The notes below the pieces were generated by a model that had not been told where the DNA came from, did not search any database, and saw only the letters and a list, made by a program, of their open reading frames with translations. This document shows, piece by piece, positions 1 through 7,765 of a stretch of 64,000 nt of DNA. Each line of letters starts with the position of its first letter. Positions within the stretch are counted from its first letter, which is position 1. The stretch is taken from positions 434,001 to 498,000 of the forward strand of contig OZ244029.1 of the NCBI GenBank assembly GCA_965214945.1, in the 5' to 3' direction. The position numbers and the translations under genes were made by a program. Origin of the DNA: JAAXHB01 sp965214945 (lineage in GTDB: Bacteria > Actinomycetota > Acidimicrobiia > Acidimicrobiales > Aldehydirespiratoraceae).

Positions 1-853
1 GGCCGAGATAGAGGCGGTTTTTTGGCTCCAGCTCGTCTGCGTCCAACTCCAAGTACTGGCCGGTTGCGGCACCCATGGATGGTCGGCGCTGGAACAGGCG
101 GTAGCGGCCTCCGGACGCCAGCACGCCCCATGAGGCGCCGCACTGCTCGCAGTCGGCCAGAACTAGGCCCTCGGGCAGCTCCCCGTAGTCCGTAAGACGG
201 CTGAACTGGGCCGGGCTGCGGTGCGAGTGCACTACGGCCACGGGCGCGTGGCGATGTCGCAGCAGGTAGCCGCGCCGTTGAAGCTGTTCGATCTGGTAGC
301 CGAAGTTCTCGAACAGCGAGCGCCACTGCCCACCGTCTGCGACTCTGACGTCTTCCACAGCGCTCATCAGACGTTGCTCGTCGAATGGCCGCCTCAGCCG
401 CTCGCGCACAAAGTGGGGCGTGAGCAGGTCTTTGACCCTGACTCCGGGGACGACCGCCTCGGTGAGGCGGTTGAACTCGCCGCTGAGGAACGCCGCCGCT
501 TTGCGGACTGCATAGTCACGGCACTTCTTCAGCAGGTCGAGCACGCGCTCGGCTGGAAGCGCCCGCACGGGCCGGGCTTCCTGGGGCCCTACGACCCGAA
601 GTCGGGACGGGTCGTCAGGGGCGATAGTCAGCAGCACTACGGCATAGGCCGAGCGGCCCTTGCGCTCTTCCCAGAGCCTCCGCAAGTCGGTCTCGTTGCC
701 GCTGTCGGTGTAGAGCAGGTGATAGGCGGGCGTCTCCCAGACCATCGTTTCGAAACCGTGCCGAGATTTCCAGGCCCACCCCACGCCGAACACGGCTTCC
801 AGCTGTGACACCAGATGCTCAGCAGTTGAAAATGTAGTGAGCATAATATTCAT
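1..853 (-). CDS. N-terminal part of a probable type IIG (Eco57I-like) restriction-modification protein, cut by window edge
   Basis: An open frame runs on the minus strand from an ATG at 853 to the first base of the window with no stop, giving about 284 residues of a longer protein. A second in-frame ATG lies at 844; neither has a good ribosome binding site. The predicted protein starts MNIMLTTFSTAEHLVSQLEA. Near residue 130 it has a segment VKDLLTPHFVRERL, and further on a stretch rich in charged residues that resembles, from memory, the region ahead of the methylase domain in large Eco57I-type fused restriction-methylation enzymes. No catalytic motif (NPPY or PD-(D/E)XK) is inside the window, so the assignment rests on resemblance of the N-terminal part only. 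The bases upstream (about 840-900) are clearly AT-richer than the rest, which fits an acquired gene or a promoter. The plus-strand frame at 221-808 is its shadow. Confidence 0.45.
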   Translation of the reverse strand, partial: MNIMLTTFSTAEHLVSQLEAVFGVGWAWKSRHGFETMVWETPAYHLLYTDSGNETDLRRLWEERKGRSAYAVVLLTIAPDDPSRLRVVGPQEARPVRALPAERVLDLLKKCRDYAVRKAAAFLSGEFNRLTEAVVPGVRVKDLLTPHFVRERLRRPFDEQRLMSAVEDVRVADGGQWRSLFENFGYQIEQLQRRGYLLRHRHAPVAVVHSHRSPAQFSRLTDYGELPEGLVLADCEQCGASWGVLASGGRYRLFQRRPSMGAATGQYLELDADELEPKNRLYLG

Positions 854-1018
854 AGGATATCACTAAATATCAGATTAAGCAGTATTATCTAAAGTCAAGA
901 GACAGGCTCCATGTTGCCGCAGGCTGGTAGGGAGCAGCCCGAACGGGCGGACAGTGTCATCCAAAGTGGCGAAGCCCTGACAGTTGAAGAGCGTGACAGT
1001 TGAAGAGCGTGACGCAGG
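854..1018. other. Short intergenic region with a 17-bp tandem repeat
   Basis: This gap separates the leftward partial gene from the 3' end of the EamA gene. Its first half is AT-rich. Near 979-1015 a unit of about 17 bp containing gacagttgaagagcgt occurs twice in tandem. No gene or RNA was recognised. Confidence 0.5.
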
Positions 1019-1936
1019 TTACGGGTCGTCTGAAGAGTCTGATGAGCGAAGGGTGTGACGGGCCTCAAGCTTGGTGTCGCGGCGGATCACGGCGGACAAC
1101 GCGGCGACCACCACCACCGCGCCCACCATCTGAGCCGCCACAATCGGCTCTTCCAAGAAAACTGCGGCACCGATCATCGACAGCGGCGCCGAAGCCAGCG
1201 TGATCATCGAGGTCACCGTTAATCGCACGTGGCGATGTGACCAGTTCATGAGGAAATGGCCGGTGCCGGGCACGGCCAGCATGGCCGTGACCCAAGCCCA
1301 ATTCGCTGCCGACGGCCACTCGAAGCCGCCGGAGACGGCTGTTACCGGCCCCAGCACCAGCGCCCCGACGATCCACACAGAGGCTTGGAACTCGACCGCC
1401 CCCACCTGCTGTCGGATTTCTTTGGACAGGGCAAAGACAAGCGCCCACAGGATCAAAGCCACAACGGATAGCCCGTCGCCGCGGGCGCTCCACGTAAGCG
1501 TCGACGAAGAACCGACCAGCACCAAGGCCGTGCCCGCCACGGCCAAGACCGCAAGCCCGATGAGCCGCATCGAGATCGGCTCGCCGAAGCGACGGGAGGC
1601 CGTGCCCAGCAATATCACCGGCAGGAGCGCGCCGATCATGGTGACGTTGGCGATGGTGGTGGACTTGAGCGCTTCGTAGAACACGACCAGCCACGCGCTG
1701 GTCAGCACTGCCACGGGTGTGCAGGCCCTCAGCGGCGTCCACCTCAGCGGCTGCCTGCGGGCCATGAGGATGGCCGAGTACACGATTGCACCGAGAACGA
1801 CCCGCCAGAAGGCAAGCGACAGCGCCGGCATCTCTATTACGCGCACCATCACGTTGCCCGCGCTCCAGCACGTGACCGCCGCTACCGCGGCGGTCACGCC
1901 CAATCGGTGCTCTTCGGTGGCTCGACCGACGGTCAC
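1019..1936 (-). CDS. EamA/DMT-superfamily transporter, 305 aa
   Basis: Predicted inner-membrane transporter of the drug/metabolite type with two EamA halves, each of about 140 residues, and about ten hydrophobic segments (for example around residues 12-30, 37-57, 95-110 and 120-140). The N-terminal half contains the usual segment where the first helix ends in NVMVRVIEMPALSLAFWRVV. The substrate cannot be read from sequence. The start used is a GTG at 1936 without an obvious ribosome binding site, so a nearby start is possible. It is the last gene of a leftward group with the SRPBCC and sterol-desaturase-like genes, 66 bp after the former. The long plus-strand frames inside it are shadows. Confidence 0.85.
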   Translation of the reverse strand: MTVGRATEEHRLGVTAAVAAVTCWSAGNVMVRVIEMPALSLAFWRVVLGAIVYSAILMARRQPLRWTPLRACTPVAVLTSAWLVVFYEALKSTTIANVTMIGALLPVILLGTASRRFGEPISMRLIGLAVLAVAGTALVLVGSSSTLTWSARGDGLSVVALILWALVFALSKEIRQQVGAVEFQASVWIVGALVLGPVTAVSGGFEWPSAANWAWVTAMLAVPGTGHFLMNWSHRHVRLTVTSMITLASAPLSMIGAAVFLEEPIVAAQMVGAVVVVAALSAVIRRDTKLEARHTLRSSDSSDDP

Positions 1937-2002
1937 TTGATGGTCACGGGCTGCCGTCCGCCAGCGGCACGCCCTCGGCCAACTCGTCTATGGAGGAACC
2001 GG

Positions 2003-2455
2003 CTATTCGGCTTCGGCCCAGGCGGCTATGTCTTCGAGGTCTTTGGCGATCATCTTGCGCGTCGCGCCCGTGAAGAGCCGGCCCACAGTGGCCGACAGGA
2101 TCCTGGTCGCGGTCGTCTTGGGCCGGGCGGCCAGCGTCATGCCGACGACCGCGCCGCCGCCGCGCGGCTTCACGAACATGGTGGAGACATACTCCACCTT
2201 GGCGTTGCCGGCCTTGGTCTCATAGGAGCGGCAGGGCTTGACTGCGGTGACCTCCATCTCCTCGGTGGCTTCTTTGCCCATTATCTTGCGGGTCTCACGC
2301 CAGCGTGTGCCGACGCCGAACCCTGAGCCCCCATCGAGGCGCTCGATGCTGAGGATCCCTGAGATAACGCTCTCGGCGGTCTCGAGATCGGTGAGGATTT
2401 TCCAGACGCGCTCGGGCGGGGCGTTCACAGGTCTGGTCACTTCAATCGATGTCAT
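2003..2455 (-). CDS. SRPBCC (START-like) family protein, 150 aa
   Basis: The length and pattern fit the polyketide-cyclase/START-like fold: it opens with a strand MTSIEVTRPVNAPPERVWKI followed by a helix, then several strands (for example GVGTRWRETRKIMG), and ends with a long helix around RKMIAKDLEDIAAWAEAE. Such proteins bind small hydrophobic ligands. It lies 16 bp downstream of the sterol-desaturase-type gene on the same strand, so the two are probably cotranscribed. CoxG of CO-dehydrogenase clusters has the same fold and a molybdenum-hydroxylase operon lies close by in the other direction, but nothing specific ties this protein to that enzyme. Confidence 0.75.
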   Translation of the reverse strand: MTSIEVTRPVNAPPERVWKILTDLETAESVISGILSIERLDGGSGFGVGTRWRETRKIMGKEATEEMEVTAVKPCRSYETKAGNAKVEYVSTMFVKPRGGGAVVGMTLAARPKTTATRILSATVGRLFTGATRKMIAKDLEDIAAWAEAE

Positions 2456-2471
2456 AAGCGCACGCTAGCTG

Positions 2472-3470
2472 TCACGCCGGCTGGCCGCGGCGGGCCCGCA
2501 TCCGCTGTCTCATGCGCTCGTGCGCTTCAGGGGTGCCGTCGTGGAAGGTGCCGAACAGCTTGTCGATGGGCACGGGCCGGTTGCCGTAATTGCATTCGAA
2601 GTACCGGTGGTGGAGATGATGGAAATAGTCGCCGGCCGGTGCCGTGGCACCGTCCCGCCCGGTGATCTCCACCCGCTCGAAGCCCGAATGCGACACCGCC
2701 GGCGACAGGCCTTGGTACAGCCCGCTCAGGATCACGATCATCGGGTGGGCCGGAACCACCCACCACAGCGCCAGCACGCTGAAGTAGATCAAGTGCTCCA
2801 GCGGGTGCATGGAGATGCCGCTCCAGGGGCCGGTGTTCACGTTGCGGTGGTGCAGATAGTGGGCGTGGTCGTACAGCCAGCGGGTGTGCAGCAGCCGGTG
2901 GTTCAGGTAGAAGTGGGTCACGCTCCACAGGAACACAGCCACGGTGAGCGCCCCCAAATACGCCCAGGCCGAACTCCATTCCAGCTGCGGGATGAGATCG
3001 TTGGCGTAAGCCCACATCGTCGCGCACTCATAGGCCGACCAGATCAGGCAGCCGCTGCCCAGGCTCCAGAACATGTTGTCGCGCACCTGATGGTTCCACA
3101 GGAACGACCGGCTGGTGCTGGGCCAGCGCAGGATGTACTTGAAGCGCTGCCCCTGGTGCCGGCGCATGTACAGCGACAGGTGGAGCCCGCCCGCCACCGC
3201 CGTCAAAAGCAGCGCGTTGCGCAGGTAGACCTCCAGCATCCACCGGGGCTGCAGATGGGCCATGCGCTCCATGGAAGGCGTCAGCATGTTCCACACCAGT
3301 GCCGCTAAGGCCACCCACAGCGCTCCGTAGGGGAGCATCACGGGCGTCAGCAGGTACCGCAGAGTCGCCGCGGGGCGTGGCGGCCAGTCCAGCAGCGGCG
3401 AGATCTCGATGGGCACGCTCGGCTCGTAGCCCTGACGGCGACCGTCTCGGGTCAGGCCCCCCTGCACCAT
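2472..3470 (-). CDS. Fatty-acid hydroxylase/sterol-desaturase superfamily membrane enzyme, 332 aa
   Basis: An integral-membrane di-iron oxygenase of the sterol desaturase/C5-hydroxylase superfamily. The histidine clusters that bind the two irons are visible: HFYLNHRLLH in the middle, HYLHHRNVNTG about 15 residues later, and HHLHHRYFECN near the C-terminus. Hydrophobic segments precede and separate the clusters (for example LMLPYGALWVALAALV near the N-terminus and IYFSVLALWWVV). The reaction would be O2-dependent hydroxylation or desaturation of a lipid or sterol-like substrate, which cannot be specified. The start is ATG at 3470. It heads a leftward set with the SRPBCC and EamA genes. Confidence 0.85.
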   Translation of the reverse strand: MVQGGLTRDGRRQGYEPSVPIEISPLLDWPPRPAATLRYLLTPVMLPYGALWVALAALVWNMLTPSMERMAHLQPRWMLEVYLRNALLLTAVAGGLHLSLYMRRHQGQRFKYILRWPSTSRSFLWNHQVRDNMFWSLGSGCLIWSAYECATMWAYANDLIPQLEWSSAWAYLGALTVAVFLWSVTHFYLNHRLLHTRWLYDHAHYLHHRNVNTGPWSGISMHPLEHLIYFSVLALWWVVPAHPMIVILSGLYQGLSPAVSHSGFERVEITGRDGATAPAGDYFHHLHHRYFECNYGNRPVPIDKLFGTFHDGTPEAHERMRQRMRARRGQPA

Positions 3471-3533
3471 GCGGAGACGTTACCAAACGCTGCCACACCA
3501 GGCGCTGCCGCCCGCGACCATCGACACGACACG

Positions 3534-3644
3534 GCCAACACCAGTCAGACCATGCGCCGTGGGCCGACACCTGGATCCCCGACGCCATCCGCGACGCCAG
3601 CGGCGTGCCAACACCAGTCAGACCGTGTGCCGTGGGCCGACACC
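3534..3644. repeat. Direct-repeat pair, offset 73 bp
   Basis: A 38-bp segment starting at 3534 recurs at 3607 with 2 mismatches, separated by a unique 35-bp spacer. It lies in the divergent intergenic region between the sterol-desaturase-like gene and the molybdenum hydroxylase operon. It is one of 22 pairs with the same geometry in this window. Confidence 0.9.
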
Positions 3645-3761
3645 GGCTGACCACTGCGCACTGGGGACAATGGCGGACACTGCTGCCTTGGCTACCGGCG
3701 GTGATCTCAGCCAAGCCCGGAGGTCTCTATGCTTGAGCCCACGAAGGGAGGCACCGCCAAC

Positions 3762-4652
3762 GTGAGATACGCGTCACCGACGACGGTAGAGGAGGCCCAA
3801 GCGCTGCTGGCAGGCAGCAGCAGCGCCCGAGTCTTCGCCGGCGCAACCGACCTAATACCCCAGATCCGGGCCGGACTGCCCGAGCCCGGGCTGGTGATCG
3901 ACTTGAAGCGGATCGAGCGTCTATGCGCGATCCGCCACGACAACACGACGGGCACCTGGATTGTCGGCGCCGCAGCCCCCACCGCGGACATCTGCGCGTT
4001 CGACGGGTTCGCGGAGGCATTCCCGGGCCTGGCCGAGGCCAGCGGGTTGATCGGTTCCGACCAGATCCAGAACCGCTGCTCTTGGGGTGGCAACCTTGCA
4101 AATGCCTCGCCCGCGGCCGACACGCCGCCGAGCCTGATTGTCAATGATGCCGAAGCCGTGATCGCCGGAAGCGGCGGCGCCATGCGAACCGTGGCCGCAG
4201 CCGAAGTCGTGACCGGCCCCGGCGCGACTTCGCTGGCGCCAGACGAGCTGATAGTCGAATTCGTGCTCTCCGATCCGCCCGCGGCCACCGCAGACGCCTA
4301 TCTGCGCCTCATCCCGCGCACCGAGATGGACATCGCCGTGGTGGGTGCGGCGGCGCGGATCACCCTTGACTCCAACGGCCAGGTGGCCGCCGCGGCGATA
4401 GCACTCGGCGCTGTGGCCCCCACCGTTGTGCGCGTGCCCGACGCCGAGGCCGCGCTGATCGGCCGCATGACCGACGACGCCGAGGCGCTTGCCGCCGTCG
4501 CTGCCGCAGCGTCCGCGGCGGCCGACCCGATCGACGACAAGCGGGGCACCGTCACGTACCGCCGCCAGGTGTCCGGGGTGCTGGCCCGCCGAGTGGCGGT
4601 GATAGCGGCCGAACGCGCCGCCAGCCCCAGTCGAGCAGGAGGTCTGTCATGA
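3762..4652 (+). CDS. FAD-binding (medium) subunit of a xanthine dehydrogenase/CO dehydrogenase-family molybdenum hydroxylase
   Basis: The product carries the FAD of a heterotrimeric molybdenum hydroxylase and passes electrons from the iron-sulfur subunit to an acceptor. Visible family motifs are VFAGATDLIPQIRAGL near residues 28-43, matching the first FAD-phosphate loop, and SWGGNLANASPAADTPP about 80 residues later, matching the second. The C-terminal third fits the CO_deh_flav_C domain. I chose the GTG at 3762 because aagggagg (3744-3751) stands at suitable distance and the protein then starts VRYASPTTVEEA, as family members do. An ATG at 3729 is also in frame. It overlaps the next gene by 4 bp and is first in the operon. 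Confidence 0.88.
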   Translation: MRYASPTTVEEAQALLAGSSSARVFAGATDLIPQIRAGLPEPGLVIDLKRIERLCAIRHDNTTGTWIVGAAAPTADICAFDGFAEAFPGLAEASGLIGSDQIQNRCSWGGNLANASPAADTPPSLIVNDAEAVIAGSGGAMRTVAAAEVVTGPGATSLAPDELIVEFVLSDPPAATADAYLRLIPRTEMDIAVVGAAARITLDSNGQVAAAAIALGAVAPTVVRVPDAEAALIGRMTDDAEALAAVAAAASAAADPIDDKRGTVTYRRQVSGVLARRVAVIAAERAASPSRAGGLS

Positions 4653-5125
4653 GCCGCGTCCATGTCACTTGCACCGTCAACGGCGATCCCGAGGAGTTCC
4701 TCTGCGACGGCGGCCAGTCGCTGCTCGACGCCGTACGCGACGAGCTGGGACTGATCGGTGCCAAGGAAGGATGCGGAACCGGCGACTGCGGCGCCTGCTC
4801 GATCATCGTCGACGGCAGGCTGGTGTGCTCGTGCTTGATGCTGGCCCCCGAAGCCGAGGGCCGTTCGATCGTCACCGTGGAGGGGATGGCCTCAGGCGAC
4901 GACCTGCACCCGCTGCAGCAGTGCTTCCTCGAAGGCGCGGCGCTGCAGTGCGGCGTCTGCACGCCCGGCTTCCTCGTGGCGGCCAAGGCGCTGCTCGACC
5001 ACAACCCGAACCCCACCGAGACCGAAGTCCGCTACGGGCTGGCAGGCAACCTCTGCCGCTGCACCGGCTACGACAAGATCGTGCGATCGGTTCTGGCCGC
5101 AGCCAACAGACAGGAGGCAGCGTGA
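4649..5125 (+). CDS. [2Fe-2S] (small) subunit of the molybdenum hydroxylase, 158 aa
   Basis: Electron-transfer subunit with two [2Fe-2S] clusters. The plant-ferredoxin-type cluster ligands are C42, C47, C50 and C62 (GCGTGDCGAC, then SC). The second cluster uses C101 and C104 (CGVCTPGF) and C136 and C138 (NLCRCTGY). The length is normal for the family. Its ATG overlaps the stop of the FAD subunit (ATGA) and its own stop overlaps the start of the large subunit, so the three genes are translationally coupled. The order medium-small-large is the one usual for cox-type operons. Confidence 0.93.
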   Translation: MSRVHVTCTVNGDPEEFLCDGGQSLLDAVRDELGLIGAKEGCGTGDCGACSIIVDGRLVCSCLMLAPEAEGRSIVTVEGMASGDDLHPLQQCFLEGAALQCGVCTPGFLVAAKALLDHNPNPTETEVRYGLAGNLCRCTGYDKIVRSVLAAANRQEAA

Positions 5126-7476
5126 CCGTCACCAAAGAGCACCAAAACCACCGGGGTCTGCCCAAGTACAAGTACGTCGGCACTCGCCCCATCCGCCACG
5201 ACGGGCTCGAGAAGGTCACGGGCCGGGCCCGCTTCGCTGCCGATCTCAACCTGGCCGGCCAGCTCGTCGGCAAGATAGTCCGCTCGCCGCATCCGCACGC
5301 TCAGATACTGTCCATCGACACCTCCGAGGCCGTGGCCGTGCCCGGCGTGAAGGCGGTGGTCACCCGCGACGACTTCCCGGCCGTGGCGCCGGGAGATCCC
5401 GACTGGGACGTCCGCGTCAACATGATGGCCCGCGACAAGGTGCTCTATGAGGGCCACGCTGTCGCCGCGGTGGCCGCGACCACCGCCTCAGCGGCCGCCT
5501 GGGGTGCCGCGGCCGTCAAGGTGGAGTACGAGCTGCTGCCGCCGGTGCTCAACATCGACGACGCTCTGGACGCCTCGCTGCCGCCGCTGCACTCACACAC
5601 CGTCACCTTCGACCCCGACGTCGAAGACCCGTCCAACATCACCAGCGTCATCAAGCTCGCCGAGGGCGATATCGCGGCAGGCTTCGAGTCGGCCGACATC
5701 GTCGTCGAGCGGTCGTTCACCACTAAGGCCGTGCACCAGGGCTACATCGAGCCGCACGCCGTGGTGGCCGACACAGGCCAGGACGGCCGCAGCACCGTGT
5801 GGTGCTCGTCGCAGGGCCACTTCAATGTCCGGGCCCTGACCGCGTCCATGCTGGGCTGGGAGACGACACGCATCAAGGTGGTGCCAGCGGAGATCGGCGG
5901 CGGCTTCGGCGGAAAGACCACCATCTACATCGAGCCGATCGCGGTGGCACTGTCGGCCAAGACCGGGCGGCCGGTGAAGATTGTGATGACCCGCGACGAG
6001 GTGTTCCGCGCCACCGGCCCTGCTTACAGCACCAAGATTCGCGTGAAGCTGGGCGCTACCAGCTCCGGCGACCTAGTAGCGGGCGACGCCTGGCTGGCCT
6101 ATTCCACAGGCGCCTTCGACGGCCCCGGCGGGCTGCTGGGCGCCATGACCGTCTTCGAGTCGTACAAGATCCCGAACTTCGAGATCGCGTCCTACAACGT
6201 GGTGACCAACACAGCCCGCTCCGCGGCCTACCGGGCCCCGGCCGCGCCGATGACGGCCTTCGCGACGGAGACGCTCCTTGATGAGATCGCGGTGGCCGGC
6301 GGCTTCGATCCACTCGAGTTGCGGCTGCACAACGCCGTTGTCGAGGGTGACCCGTCCACGATGGGCGGAGTTCCCCGGCCCCGGATCGGCTTTATCGAGT
6401 GTCTTGAGGTGATACGCGACCACCCCCACTACAGTGCCCCGTTAGGCCCCAACCAGGGCCGGGGCTTGGCAGCCGGCTATTGGTTCAACATCGGCGAGTC
6501 GTCCAGTGCAACTATCAACCTCAACGAGGACGGCACTGCCACGGTGGTGACCGGCAGCCCTGACATCGGCGGCAGCCGGGCCTCGATGGCGCTGATGGCT
6601 GCGGAGGAGCTCGGCATCGACGTCTACGACATCCAGCCCGTGGTGGGCGACACCGAGGCGGTCGGGTTCACTGACATCACCGAGGGCAGCAGAGCCACCT
6701 TCGCTACGGGCATGGCTGTGGTGGACGCCTGCCGCAAGATCATCGACCAGCTGAGGGAGCGGGCCGCCAAGATGATGGGCGTCGACGTGGACGAGGTTGC
6801 CTGGAAAGACGGCCGGGCCGTCTGCACAGGTGGCGAGCACGACCCGCTTCGGCTGGGGGACATTACACGGGAGGCCAAGAAGACCGGCGGCCCACTTACA
6901 GCCACCGGGTCACTGAACGCGCAAGGCGTCGGGCCGTCGTTCGCGGTTCACATGTGCGACGTGGAGGTGGATCCCGAGACCGGTGTGGTGCGGGTGGTGC
7001 GCTACACGGCGTCGCAGGACGCGGGTACCGCCATCCACCCGAGCTACGTGGAGGGCCAGATCCAGGGGGGTGTGGTCCAGGGCATCGGCTGGGCGCTGAA
7101 TGAGGAGTACATCTACGACTCCAGCGGCGTGATGGAAAACCCGAGCTTCCTCGACTACCGGGTGCCGGTGGCCTCCGATCTGCCCATGATCGACGCCGTG
7201 ATAGTGGAGGTGCCCAACCCCGGGCATCCCTACGGCGTGCGCGGCGTGGGCGAGACCGGCATCGTGCCACCCATACCCACAGTGGCCAATGCCATCTACG
7301 ACGCCACCGGGTGTCGGCTCAGCGATCTGCCGATGTCGCCCATCCGGGTGCTGGAGGCTCTCACTGCCGCCAACGGCGTGAGCGGCAGCGGCAGCGTTAG
7401 CGACGGCGCGGCTGGCAGCGCGGCTGGCGGCGTGGCTGTCGGCATCACCAACGGCAACGGTCGCAGCTCCGGCTGA
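5122..7476 (+). CDS. Molybdopterin-binding (large) subunit of a xanthine dehydrogenase-family hydroxylase, 784 aa
   Basis: Catalytic subunit holding the Mo-molybdopterin cofactor. The start is the GTG at 5122, with caggagg at 5111-5117 and a 4-bp overlap with the small subunit; the frame remains open upstream only as a shadow. Motifs: the N-terminal ald_xan_dh_C segment VTGRARFAADL, the molybdopterin loop GGGFGGK at about 259-265, and a C-terminal GVRGVGETGIVPP. The loop that in true CO dehydrogenases reads AYxCSFR (form I) or AYRGAGR (form II) reads AYRAPAAP at residue 369 onward, so this is not form I CODH and the substrate is unknown. It ends in a Gly/Ser/Ala-rich tail of about 40 residues made of short DNA repeats. 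Confidence 0.9.
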   Translation: MTVTKEHQNHRGLPKYKYVGTRPIRHDGLEKVTGRARFAADLNLAGQLVGKIVRSPHPHAQILSIDTSEAVAVPGVKAVVTRDDFPAVAPGDPDWDVRVNMMARDKVLYEGHAVAAVAATTASAAAWGAAAVKVEYELLPPVLNIDDALDASLPPLHSHTVTFDPDVEDPSNITSVIKLAEGDIAAGFESADIVVERSFTTKAVHQGYIEPHAVVADTGQDGRSTVWCSSQGHFNVRALTASMLGWETTRIKVVPAEIGGGFGGKTTIYIEPIAVALSAKTGRPVKIVMTRDEVFRATGPAYSTKIRVKLGATSSGDLVAGDAWLAYSTGAFDGPGGLLGAMTVFESYKIPNFEIASYNVVTNTARSAAYRAPAAPMTAFATETLLDEIAVAGGFDPLELRLHNAVVEGDPSTMGGVPRPRIGFIECLEVIRDHPHYSAPLGPNQGRGLAAGYWFNIGESSSATINLNEDGTATVVTGSPDIGGSRASMALMAAEELGIDVYDIQPVVGDTEAVGFTDITEGSRATFATGMAVVDACRKIIDQLRERAAKMMGVDVDEVAWKDGRAVCTGGEHDPLRLGDITREAKKTGGPLTATGSLNAQGVGPSFAVHMCDVEVDPETGVVRVVRYTASQDAGTAIHPSYVEGQIQGGVVQGIGWALNEEYIYDSSGVMENPSFLDYRVPVASDLPMIDAVIVEVPNPGHPYGVRGVGETGIVPPIPTVANAIYDATGCRLSDLPMSPIRVLEALTAANGVSGSGSVSDGAAGSAAGGVAVGITNGNGRSSG

Positions 7477-7495
7477 CCCGAACGGCGGCAGCCTC

Positions 7496-7741
7496 GTGGC
7501 GAAGCTCCACTTCGGCTCCGACCTGCGCCGCTACACCGGAGGCCTGGCCGAGATCGAGGTCGAAGGGGCCAACTTCGCGGCGCTCATCGCCGAGCTGGAC
7601 AGGCGCTTTCCCGGACTGGGCCCCCGCTTGCAAGCCGGCACCGCTGTGGTGATCGACGGCGTTCTGATCGCCTATCCCGACTACGAGCCGGTACCGGACG
7701 GTGCCGAGGTCTATTTCGTCCCTCAGCCCAGCGGCGGCTAA
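7496..7741 (+). CDS. MoaD/ThiS-family ubiquitin-like sulfur carrier, 81 aa
   Basis: A small beta-grasp protein ending in Gly-Gly, the tail that is adenylated and converted to a thiocarboxylate in MoaD and ThiS. The pattern VIDGVLIAYPDYEPVPDGAEV before the tail fits MoaD. It follows the large hydroxylase subunit by 19 bp, so it is probably the last gene of that operon. That suggests it supplies sulfur for molybdopterin assembly, or for a dedicated modification of this enzyme. The start is GTG at 7496; no MoaE or MoeB is in the window. Confidence 0.8.
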   Translation: MAKLHFGSDLRRYTGGLAEIEVEGANFAALIAELDRRFPGLGPRLQAGTAVVIDGVLIAYPDYEPVPDGAEVYFVPQPSGG

Positions 7742-7765
7742 CTCCGCTCGATAAAGGGCCTGGGA

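Noticed and set aside
221..808. Plus-strand 195-codon frame at the left end
   Set aside because: It lies antisense to the better supported minus-strand frame and shows no family pattern or ribosome binding site.
4669..5121. N-terminal extension of the molybdopterin subunit to 935 aa
   Set aside because: The extension is the out-of-frame shadow of the 2Fe-2S subunit; GTG 5122 has a ribosome binding site and the family start.
5122..7476. Aerobic CO dehydrogenase (CoxL form I or II)
   Set aside because: The active-site loop reads AYRAPAAP and has neither AYxCSFR nor AYRGAGR, so only the wider xanthine dehydrogenase family is supported.
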